The position numbers and the translations under genes are program-made. Shown here piece after piece: positions 25,897-36,230 of a stretch of 64,000 nucleotides of DNA. The DNA comes from Quillaja saponaria. Taxonomy: Eukaryota > Streptophyta > Magnoliopsida > Fabales > Quillajaceae. Positions within the stretch are counted from its first letter, which is position 1. Each line of letters starts with the position of its first letter. The notes below the pieces were generated by a model. The model saw only the letters and a list, made by a program, of their open reading frames with translations. It did not search any database and was not told the DNA's origin. Location: NCBI GenBank assembly GCA_029379385.1, contig CM055611.1:6510001-6574000 (forward strand), in the 5' to 3' direction.

Positions 25897-25908
25897 CTCT
25901 GATACCAA
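25897..25908 (-). other. Primer-binding site of family A
   Basis: The minus strand reads TTGGTATCAGAG two bases after the GTGACA end of LTR-3. This matches the initiator Met-tRNA site common in plant LTR retrotransposons. Confidence 0.85.
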
Positions 25909-28000
25909 CTTGTCACACCCTCAAATAGGAGTATGACTAGTAGGAAAAATGGGTAACTATACCCCCGTAACCTTGAATACTTAAGTATTATGCATATTTA
26001 ATTTATCAAAACATATGAAAGTTAAGACTACGAAAATATTACTGAATTAGAATAAAAAAAAATGGAATCGACGATCAAACATAAAACATTTATAGAAAAT
26101 ATTGGCAGGATATCCCCATAAGGTGGAACATGCCCATAACATATACAAACAACTTGTTTACAAAGTCAACAATAACTCACAGTATCAGAATATACAGAGG
26201 AGCTTCACTCCCAACAAAACATGTAATCACCATGGTGATTCCAATACATATCTAACAATAATGCATAACACCTAAAGTGACTGCGAGTGTCATCCCTACT
26301 CTCCAAGTGTACAACTTTCGAGATATAGCTTGCAGCAGCAAAGTTAGCAGGTAGTAAATCTTGTAACAACCAACAGTAGTCTTCTGGAAACTAAAAAAAA
26401 AAAAAAACCACAAAGAAAAGAGTGAGTCACAAGGACTCAGTGACCAAATTATGTACCCTTAGGGTACCAGCATCACACAACACATATATCATGACTTAAG
26501 TTCATATTTAAATTATTTATGCACGCACAGAATATGAATTATCATATGATCACAACTCACATAGTTCACAAATTGTCACTCAGATTATTCAAACAACCAA
26601 ACATTTAACAACCAATTTAACAAGCAAAGAGCTAATGAGTAACTCAACCCCGCACAACATTTTCTCCCCTATCGGGTATTTACGTTCCTGCACAACTAGG
26701 TAATTCTCAGTACACAAATCCATCCCACTGGGACTGAGTACTCTATTTTATTTTTTTTAAATAGTTGTCAGAATAAGAATCACTTATATAAAATATTAAA
26801 TTCAAATATCCTATGTGCACCTAGATTTTAATTTAAAAAATGAAAACCATTTCTCAAAAAATTTCAAGTTGTTGGCCCTTATCAATCACATTCAATATCA
26901 AACACGTCATTCAATTAATTCACTGAAATAACTTATTTATTTATTTTTCCCTTATAACACAATAATTTAAATATATGTATAATTGCACACAATAAGCTGG
27001 TTACCACAAAGCAAATAATTCACTCACTAGGCTCAAGGACATGATTTGTTAGTCCTTCTAGTTTGCGAAGATGTTGGAATATTTTCGATATGCTCTGGAG
27101 CTAGAAATCATAAACTTATATATTATTTAAAGTAGTCAGCACATCATATATTCAATTCTACAAAATCATCGTCCTATATCAGTATATACATTTAACATTC
27201 CACCAAAAAGTTAATTTCTCTTTTTAAGTGTTCTATTTATTATTTTAAATAAAGTTATTTTCTTTCATTATTCAAAATTTTAAATTTTATAGTTAATTCA
27301 TTTAACTTCCATATTATCTTTATTCACCATATAACTAATGGGATACACATAAATCAATTCTTGTATAAATAATAATATTTAAGTTCTTTGGAGTATTCTA
27401 CCAAACAATTAATGTATATACTTCATCCTACACTATATACATAATTTGAGGTTTGTATACTTAACTATTACCAAGTTTATTACAATTTCACTAATGTGCA
27501 GTTCAACATTTAATTGCCATGAACTATCCAAAATAATTTAACCAACTCAATTAAACCTTCCTTCCAAGCTTCCAATTTAAATCTAATTACTATTATTTTC
27601 AATTCATTTACTCCTCCTTCAATTAGTTTTAATTAGTTCTTAATTTAATTTATAAGTCCATAAACCCCTAACATACACCCATATGACACTAAGCAACACT
27701 CCTATTTCCCATAACCATATTCAATCACTCAATTTATAACCCAATTTACCCTTAATCATCTAGTCTATCGTTAACACTTTAAAGTAAATTTTCAGCCAAA
27801 GCCACCACCTATTGCTACGGCCCCAAAGTCACAGTTAATAGGAAAAAAATTCCATCCGTTTCAAGAATTGAAATGGGTAGTAGTTGCTAGCCATCCTACA
27901 CATCAAGGCCACCCAATAAAGCTATAACAATTGTGGAAATTTTTATGGCTGGGCATCACCTATCCTTACACCCCAACCAACCTACAATTCCAAACAAAAC

Positions 28001-31000
28001 TCAACTCAACTCAACCCAACTCTACCAAGCCTTAAGTCCCAAACTAGATAGAGTTGGCTATATGAATCATTTTCCTCTTTTCGCATCGATTCCCAACAAC
28101 ATTTTCATTAATCCCTAGCGCATTCATATCTTTCTCTATGACTGCTCCCCATGTAAGTTTCGGTCTCCCCTTACCCCGTCTAACACCTGACACTTGTACC
28201 AAGTCACCTTTCTTAACTACTGCGTCTATTTTGCTGACGTTGGATATGTCCAAACCAACGTAAGTGATTCTCCCTCATTTTCTCCTTAATAGATGCTACT
28301 TCCACCTTCTTACGGATCTCCTCATTCCTTATTCTATCATTTCTTGTATGTCCTGTCATCCATTTGAACATTCTCATTTCGGCTACTCCCATCTTATACG
28401 AATGTTGCTTTTTAATTGCCCAATATTCGGTACCATACAACATAGCTGGTCTCACTGCCGACTTGTAAAATTTTCCTTTCAATCTATTTGGGATTTTAGG
28501 ATCACATAAAACTCCCGAAACACTTCGCCACTTCACCTACCCTGCCTTGATCCTATGGTTTACATCATTCTCAATTGCACCATCTTTTTGTATAAATGAC
28601 CCTAAAACATCTTTTTTAGGGATTGTCTGACAGTCCAAAATTATTTCATTCGGGCCTCCTCTAGTTTCACTGAAATCGCACTCCATATATTCAGTTTTTG
28701 TCCGACTCAATCTAAGGCCTTTAGATTCTAATGCATTCCTCCACATTTCTAATTTGGAATTTAAACCTTCTCTAGTTTCATTTACCAACACGATATCATC
28801 GGCAAACAACATGCACCATGGAGCCCTATTTTGAATATTATAGGTAGGTTTATCCATGACTAAAGCAAATAGGTAAGAGCTTAAGGATGAACCTTGGTGA
28901 ACACCTATCGTGGCCAGGAACTTTCCAGTCATACCATCTACGATCCGCACCAAAATCATAACTTCCTCATACATATCTTTAATAATTTCCATATATTTAG
29001 TTGGGACCTTCTTTTTCTTAAGCACCCACCACAAGACTTGTCTTGGCATTTTATCATACGCTTTTTCTAAATCAATAAAGGGCAAGTAAAGATCCTTTTT
29101 CTTTTCTCTATATTTCTCCATTAATCTCCTAAGTAAGAAAATAGCCTCCATTGTAGATCTTACTGGCATAAAGCCAAATTGATTCTCATAAATTAGAGTT
29201 TTATTCCTAAGCCTACCCTCAATCACTCTCTCCTATAACTTCATTGTATGGCTAATAAGTTTTATTCCTCAATAATTCGTACAACTTTGAATATCTCCTT
29301 TATTCTTATAAATAGGGATTAACGTACTTTTCCTCTACTCATCGGGTATTTTCTTGGTTACTAAAATCTTGTTAAAAAGATTTGTAAGCCAAGTTACTCC
29401 AATATCTCCTAGGCATCTCCAAACTTCTATTGGAATATCATCTGGGCCCATTGCCTTACCATTCTTCATCTTATGAATAGCTTCTTTAACCTCATGTGCT
29501 CTAATCCGATGAACAAATAAGCGATTCGTATCATCAAAGGCATCATTAAGGTCCCCAAAATCACCCCTTGACTCTCCGTTAAATAAAGTATCAAAATAAG
29601 TTCGTCATCTCTCATTAATCTCGTCTTCCTTAACTAAAACCCTACCAACCTCATCCTTAATGCACTTAATACGATTTAAGTCTTTAGTTCGTCTTTCCCT
29701 TTGCTTGGCAATCTTATAAATATCTTTCTCTCCATCCTTTGTCTCTAACTTTTGGTAAAGTCCTTCACAAGCCTTGCCTCTAGCTTCCCAAACCGCTTTC
29801 TCATCATCTTTTCTAACTTGTCTAAAACAATTATAATTATCTTCATTTCTACACTTGTGTAATTTTTTCTCTCACTCTTTTTCAACTTTAATAACTCGTT
29901 GAACTTCTTCACTTCATCACCATGTCTCCTTAGTTAGAGGTCCACGTCCTATACTTTCTCCTAACACCTCTCTAGCCGTATTCTTAATACGACTCGCAAT
30001 CTCATCCCAAATCATATTAGGTTCACCCTCCACCCTCCAAGGATCACCCTGTAACATTTTTTCTTTAAAAAAAGCCATCTTCTCTCCATTCAAATTCCAC
30101 CATCTAGTCCTACTACACTTATTACTTCTATACTTTTGTTGCTAATGCTTAACACCAACATCCACAACCATAAGTTTGTGCTGAGACACTAAACACTAGC
30201 CGGGCATAACTTTACAATCCTTACAAACCGCTCTATCAACCCTCCTAATCAGAACAAAATCTATTTGGCTCTTATTCGGCCTGCTACTAAAAGTGATTAA
30301 GTTCGACTCTCGTTTCTTAAAAAACGTGTCAGCTAGAATCAAGTCATACGCAACCGTAAAATCTAAAATAGACTTTCCACCCTCATTCCTAACTCCATAA
30401 CCATATCCTTCATGTACGCTCTTAAAACTCTCGTTAGTACTTCCTACATGACCGTTCAAATCAGCACCAATAAATAGTTACTCTCCTAACAGTACTCCTT
30501 GGACTATCTCCTCTAAATTATCCCAAAAAGTCTTCTCTGTAGATTCTTCCAGTCCTATTTGTGGTGCATAGGCGCTAATGATATTAAAGGCCTCATCGTC
30601 TAACATCAATTTCACTAAAATTATTCTATCACCTTTCCTCTTGATTTCAACAACCTCGTCCTTTAAATTTTCATCTATAATAATTACCACTCCATTCCTA
30701 TTTCTAGTCTTACTGGTATACCACATCTTGAATCCTATTCTCTCTATCTCTCTAGCCTTTTCTCGTACCCATTTAGTTTCTTGCAAACAAGCAATATTAA
30801 TCCTCCTTCTACACATAGTATCTACAAGCTCTCTCCATTTACCAGTAAGAGTCCCTATGTTCTAAGTAGCTATGCGAATCTTATTCTGGACTAGCTTCTT
30901 TACTCGCACCCGCCTTCAATGTGAGAACCCTTGCTCATTTTGTACCACACCCGGGCGTCGATGTGGTGCACCACTAAGGATGTGACGACCCAACCCTTGC

Positions 31001-31179
31001 TTGTTTATCACTACACCCGGGATCCGATGCAATGCGTCGCTAAGAGGGTTATGCCCCAATGAATATTCTATAGGATTCATCGTCATAGGGTTTGACTAGT
31101 TTTACGCTGGCCGTTAACCTATCACAACCTTCCTCCTTTATCCGGGCTTGGGACTGGCAGAGTAACCTTTGGTGCAGTT
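28001..31179 (-). mobile_element. Nearly full-length RTE-clade LINE
   Basis: It is bounded by an exact 19-bp duplication, ctacaattccaaacaaaac, at 27982-28000 and 31180-31198. The 3' end on the minus strand is a short (TTGAG)n-type array (plus strand tcaac repeats, 28001-28020), typical of RTE elements rather than a poly-A tail. The 5' end at 31179 begins with the gaactgcaccaaagg segment seen in plant RTE 5' leaders. Length about 3.2 kb, normal for the clade. It sits in LTR-3 of family A and is therefore younger than that LTR. Confidence 0.9.
28050..30900 (-). pseudogene. RTE LINE ORF: AP endonuclease and reverse transcriptase
   Basis: Endonuclease pieces are at 30816-30478 (INIACLQETKW, then NIISAYAPQIGLEE) and 30459-30196 (GHVGSTNESF, SQIDFVLIRR), giving the ET, SAYAPQ and N-G-H type motifs of the AP-endonuclease fold. 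The RT core is a 229-codon open frame at 29226-28537 with NQFGFMPVRSTMEAIFLLRR, FIDLEKAYDKMPR, GVHQGSSLSSYLFALVMD, LFADDIVLV (catalytic FADD) and SRTKTEYMECDF. The tail at 28536-28044 has LRWFGHIQRR-like and PKLTWGAV motifs. EN nicks target DNA and RT copies the RNA there. Stops between 29227 and 30195 and elsewhere break the single long ORF expected, so this copy is probably inactive but only moderately decayed. Confidence 0.85.
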
Positions 31180-33270
31180 CTACAATTCCAAACAAAACAA
31201 GGCACAAATTGTTATCCCTGCAAACTAAATTTCCACGCCTTCCTCTATAAATCATGTGGCAGTTCCACCCCTTGGATGGTAACACAAAATAAGGGAGGTA
31301 AGAACATGGTAGCAAAGCTGCCTTATGCCATCTTCTCAACCCTCCATCTACCTTCTTTATTCAAACTAAACTAAGTAATTACCAACCACAAATGAAAGGA
31401 ATGAAAACCCACTCAAGGATTCAAATAAAACCAGCCTAGTCCTCACGGAAATTCAGAAATCAAGATGGCTATCACCTACAACAATAGAAGAAATAGAAGG
31501 AAGCTACTACACTTCACGCCTTGCCTTCCACCACGACCATTCACGACCAAACGTCCTCAGTTGAAGATGAAGAAAAGCCAGCCACTTAAAGGAAAAAAAA
31601 ATCAAAAGGCAATTAAGTGTTGTAAGGAAAGTTATATAATATAATAATAAATACAACATGTGCCCAAAAGTTATATAATTGTATTTTAAATCTTCTAATT
31701 TATGCATATATATATATTACTTTTTAATCACTAGTTCGCTAATTGTCTATGTCTACACAACAATGTTAAAATTTTACAATTAAATTTTATATATAAAAAA
31801 AATGACTCTTAATATAGTGCAATCTAATTTTTTATAACTTATTACTTAAATTGTCACAATAATTTATGTATACCATTTTATATTACCCATTGGAATATCG
31901 ATTTATAACAAAATCAATACTAACTCATACTTTCAACATTCCTAATTTTCCTAACATTAAATCCGAGTTAAGTCAACATTTTAAAATCAACCAAGGACTT
32001 AGATTATGACATTCCAATATTAATGCAATCAAATTCCAAGATTTACTTTTCTTTAACTACTTAACCAACAATTCCTCACTCTTAGTTCTTAGACTTTTAT
32101 TCAAATTTAAATAATGCTTAACCATCAAGGTTTATATATATCAAGTTTTATTCAAGTTCTTTTCATTTTATCACACTTAGTTTCTTTTTGGCCAATTTAT
32201 TTCATTGCTTGTGTATGTATGTATATATATAGACATACCCTTAAAAATCAAGACAAGTTTTTCATCTTACACACCATTCATATTCTAAGCATTGAATTCA
32301 AATTAAACTAATTACCTAATTTCCATCATGAGCTTGAATCAAATAATTCTAATATTAACACATTCAAATTCCAAAGTTTAGTTTTCGATAATCATGTAAC
32401 TATTTTACATGTTCCTTGCTCCTACTTTCATTTCAACTTCTTAACCTCTACTCCAAAATCATCAAACTACTCAAATAACAAGATTGTAAACCATAGGATT
32501 ACCACAAAGTGAAAGGGTGGCTGCTCCCAAGCTAAAACTACGGCTGCCTTCTCCACTAGGCTCACGGCTGGACCTGCACCAAGGTTGCTGCTAGCTGCCT
32601 TGTCAAGGCCAACACTGCTGCATCACACTCACGGCAAGTACAACCCCTCAAGGTGGAGTTCACGATGAAGGCCAATGTGCAGGACAGCTGCTGAAAGCTA
32701 TAGCAAGGTTGCTACTCAGCTGCACCTCTAATACCCAGGCACCTAAACAAGTTGCTGCACCTCCTAGACACCACGTGAGGCTGCTGCAATGCCAAGCACC
32801 AAACGGCTACTGCAACACCAAAACAGGACAACCAAGTTGACGTTTCCTAGGGCTGTTTACAAGGGCTCGGTAAGCTAGCAAAGAAAGGACACACCAAGCA
32901 TGATACAAGCAAGACCAAGGAAGAAAAGCTTGGCTACAAAGAGGAGTAAAGCAAGGTACAAGGGAGGATTTTTCATGGCCAAAAACAAGGGAGGAAGGAA
33001 CTAGAAGAATTGAGAGAAAATAGGGGAAAAAATGAGAAGTTAAGTCGGCTAGGAGAGGAAAAGAAAAAGAAAATAAAACAAAAAGGAGGTAAAAAAATAA
33101 TACAAGAATAATGAGGTCAAAAGTCAAATTTCTAAATGTGTGGTGGAAATTAATTCTTAAGTTACATGTGTATGTACTTATATGAATAAAGAGTTGATTT
33201 ACTTTAATTTTTCTTTATTTAAAATTACATTTACCTAATACAAATTAAAATATCAGGCTATAACACTACT

Positions 33271-33790
33271 ACTTCAATGAAACTTGCAAATTTAAAATTC
33301 ACATATAGAAGACCATTTAAAGAATTACACAAATCAATTGCAAGAAGAAAGCGTGTAAATGAGAGGCATCAGAAATTAAGATTATTATAGTGGATTTATC
33401 ATAACTATAAATCTTTTCAGTAAAAACACCAACAAAAATAGAATGTGTTTATATTAAAATAGAAAATAGGCTTAACTATTGTGTTAGTCTCTTAGAATTG
33501 CCTCAGTTTTTAATTTAGTCATCCAAAAATATTTGTTTAATTTCATGTGAATAGAAGAATGAAACTTAAATAAGAAATTTTGAATTTTGAAATATAAGAT
33601 TGACTGAAAAAAATTCTTAGATGACCAAATTAAAATTTGATATAGTCTTCAAATGATCAAAACAGGAGATAAGTCTAGAAAATACGAAGGTACAAAGTAC
33701 ATGCATGCATGCATGGTCTCCTTTATTTTTTCTTTTCCTTAAGAGATCCAGTAATAATCTGTTATTACTGAAAGTAATTAACTCTAAATC
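33271..33790. other. Downstream flank of the MBD-like gene
   Basis: AT-rich, no repeat end or ORF recognised. The part near 33790 should hold the gene's 3' UTR. A short catg repeat (gtacatgcatgcatgcatgg) lies near 33699-33715. Confidence 0.4.
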
Positions 33791-34839
33791 TTAGTTGTTT
33801 AATTCCCTCCACTGCTCCATATTTGAACAGATTTCCTCTTTCTTTCTAAATCTGATGACGAATTCTAATTCATCAGATCGTACCATAGAGATGTCTACCA
33901 CAGAGCTGACTTGAAGCTCCTCGTCATTGGATATCTTCTCTCCTTTGAACTTTGCAATAATAGTCTTTTGCTGTTCTTGAGGAATCACTTGTCTTCCTTC
34001 ACTAACATCTTTCACTTCTATAGGACTTTCCTTTCCTTGAACAAGCTCTTCTATCTCTGTGTGCAAATAGTCAAATACGTTACGTGAATAATTTATTTAC
34101 AACTTTAAACCTTATATATTATATAAGAGTGGACTTTATACTCAACAAAATGCTTTTCGTGTACGAATTCCGTTAACAAAAATATAAAAGGGCAATCACG
34201 TATCTCGGATGAGATTAAGCTCCCACTCAAAGAACACGAGAATATTCGTGAAAAAAATATGTATATATTTAGATGCATATGAGACCCACCAGTTTCTTCT
34301 TATTTATCGTGCTTGAAGCAAGCAACATTGTCATATATTGACTTTTTGATTAGTCCATAACACATATACGTTTGCGTGTAAAAAATAAAAAGGCAACAAA
34401 GTTTTTTAGTAATATACCTTTCTCCTCCTTGTTCACTTCGTCATTAAAATGATTATAAAAATTTTCAAACATTTTCTCCAGCATCTCAACTGTGTCACAT
34501 GAAATGCTATCATAGTCGATATCTTCGTCGAATGAAGACATATCATAATCCTCCAATAAGGCATCATCATAGCCATTACTAGTTGATGTTCTTCCCCAGT
34601 TGCAATTCATCAAATTTTCATTAGATTCAGCTAAAAATTCCTCAACAATCTTTCTCTGCTCATCAACTTTCGAAGATGACACAGACAAGTTTTTCTTTTT
34701 TCTACTAATTACGTTGGAATCTTTTAATTTTCGTTTCCTAGTAGACAGTGCTTGTGATGTGTTACTTCCAGTTTCCTAAAAACAAACATAATTGACATGA
34801 ATATTAGTTATATAATATATATATTTATAACGATACATC

Positions 34840-34885
<46 letters not shown>

Positions 34886-36141
34886 CTAACCTCATTTTCT
34901 GCAAATACTCCCTCTTTACCTTTTCCGGGTTTGTTAGGACAAATCTCATACAAAAGAAAGTTGACAACCTCATTGATTGATCTGAAATGCTGTCTTGAAT
35001 CTATATGTTGGTAATACTGCAAGCACATGACATTAACTTAATTATGCATAAGATGGTTAAAAAATATAGACTCAAGAACTATGAAACTTCTGGTTTTCCA
35101 TAATCATATATATCCAACCCCAAATTAAGCATATATTATATGAAATTCAGTAATATAAAAAAATAAAAAAATACCAGATCATATGAGCCACTAACACGTT
35201 GTCGACGCTGAATATTCCAGCCCTCTAATCTTTCATTAAATTTAAACCGGCGGTTAATTTGGTCAGTGCTCATCTGAGGCATCAGTAACTGTTACAAATA
35301 TACAATGACTCTTTAGAATGTTCCTATACATAATGTACTGCGAATGTATGTATTCAGTAATTCTTTGGATCACTTTAGGTTTAGACATACTACTTACCTT
35401 ATCCATGTCAATGGTACTTGGGATGGAATTTTCAGGAGGTGTAAAAGAAACTGAAATTTCTCCAACCACACTGGTAGTTATTTTTCGTCCCCTCTTACCC
35501 GAACCCTGTGAATAACAGTATCAAAAAGAAAAACTTATAACAAAAAGTTTTTAGGTGTCCATTTGTTTTCAGGTTGTTGAATCCGGTCTTACATTGTAAT
35601 TGGAGGGAATAACGTCTTCTGGTGTATAGAAACTTAGTGGTAGCACCATGAGTGCTTCTTGTGCAATTCTTTCTTCTGTCTGTCCTTGTGGTGCTCCTTT
35701 CAAATCTGAAACTACTTTCTGTCTCATAGATATACATAAAGTATACTTTTAGCAAAAGCAGTTTGTTTTGTTTCGCAGATTGTAAGATTTAGTTCGTACA
35801 AACTTTAAGAAAAAACAGAAGAGAGGGGAAAAAAAAAAAAAAAAAAAACTTACAGAAACCATTTTTTTGAGGCTCTTAGTCAATCTATTGAGTTCATCTT
35901 CCTGTAAATAAACACCCTTCGTGTTTTGAGGGACATAAGGCTGAATTTCCATACACACTGTTGGTTTCTTCTCCTCGTTGTTGTGATTGTTAGACATAAG
36001 GCTGTTCTCCACCCAGGCTGCCATATTCTTGTAAGAAAACCAGAGATGAGGGTCACTAGGCTGAATGTCCAACCCATTAAGTATGATTTTCTCCTCATCT
36101 TGGTTCTTGAACACTAGGTTGTTCTCCATTTGGGCTGCCAT
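33791..36141 (-). CDS. Protein with methyl-CpG-binding (MBD)-like domain, about 461 aa
   Basis: Seven minus-strand exons join in frame: 35854-36141, 35593-35718, 35398-35505, 35175-35288, 34891-35016, 34418-34775 and 33791-34056 (TAA). Exon 4 may instead begin at 35273; the longer form is favoured because the paralogue at 55080 uses the equivalent acceptor. The MBD-like core is about residues 195-240: EGWNIQRRQRVSGSYDL, YYQHIDSRQHFRS and NEVVNFLL. The GW, the Arg before VSG, the Asp, the YY pair and FRS occupy positions that contact methylated CpG in known MBDs (family knowledge). Exon 1 contains a direct duplication of about 39 residues. Exon 6 has a basic RKRKLKD/SRKKKN stretch (likely nuclear signal) and an acidic DEDIDYDS stretch; exon 7 is charged. 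No premature stop. The likely role is a nuclear methyl-DNA or chromatin reader; the exact subfamily is not recognised. Confidence 0.75.
34842..34880. repeat. (TA)n microsatellite in an intron of the MBD-like gene
   Basis: About 19 TA units between exon 5 (34891) and exon 6 (34775), only a dozen bases from the exon 5 donor. Confidence 0.9.
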
Positions 36142-36222
36142 ACTCGTGTAAGAAACAAGAGAGAAACAGTTTGTAAGAAAAACTATGATGGCGAGGGTAA
36201 AAGCAACAGAGACACCAGACGT

Positions 36223-36230
36223 TTATATAG
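36223..36230 (-). promoter_or_regulatory. Candidate TATA box of the MBD-like gene
   Basis: The minus strand reads ctatataaac about 85 bases upstream of the ATG at 36141. Spacing allows a transcription start near 36195 and a short 5' leader. Confidence 0.55.

Larger units (their letters stand above)
15871..31910 (-). mobile_element. Family A Ty3/gypsy Tekay-type element with three LTR copies
   Basis: The order along the plus strand is truncated LTR-1 (15871-16230), partial internal region (16231-18303), LTR-2 (18304-20924), full internal region (20925-25910), LTR-3 (25911-31910, containing a LINE). The whole unit is bounded by an exact 5-bp duplication, aaatc at 15866-15870 and 31911-31915. 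LTR ends are TGTTAAATCG...GGGTGTGACA. Pol order on the minus strand is protease-RT-RNase H-integrase with a C-terminal chromodomain-like segment, as in the Tekay (Del) chromovirus clade. All coding is broken by stops and frameshifts. A single flanking duplication around three LTRs implies that the extra LTR-internal unit arose after, or during, one insertion. Confidence 0.85.
25911..31910 (-). repeat. LTR-3 (5' LTR) of family A, split by a LINE
   Basis: Two parts, 25911-28000 and 31199-31910, make an LTR of about 2.80 kb that ends gggtgtgaca at 25911. Its outer end at 31910 reads atttataaca where LTR-2 has atttaaca (a 2-bp insertion). The inserted LINE and one copy of its 19-bp target duplication account for the middle. 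Confidence 0.85.
14582..33265 (-). mobile_element. Family B solo LTR (Tekay-related), split by a nested element
   Basis: Two pieces, 14582-15870 and 31916-33265, together form one LTR of about 2.64 kb on the minus strand. It begins TGTTATAGCC (at 33265) and ends GGTGTGACA (at 14582). Both ends match the solo LTR at 38437-40631 (TGTTATAACC and GGTGTGACA), including a ggaatgg(g/a)taaccaaacctccat block near the end. Flanks are cgact (14577-14581) and ctact (33266-33270), a 5-bp duplication with one change. No internal region is attached, so it looks like a solo LTR. It was later split by family A. Confidence 0.75.

Noticed and set aside
30578..30865. Plus-strand open frame over the LINE endonuclease
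   Set aside because: Antisense shadow of a recognisable endonuclease coding region.
32807..33127. 106-codon minus-strand open frame, membrane-like
   Set aside because: Lies inside the family B LTR, has no known motif, and its composition follows the LTR's ct-rich strand.
34776..34973. Minus-strand frame with a long (IY)n stretch
   Set aside because: It is the wrong frame of MBD exon 5 running into the intronic (TA)n tract.
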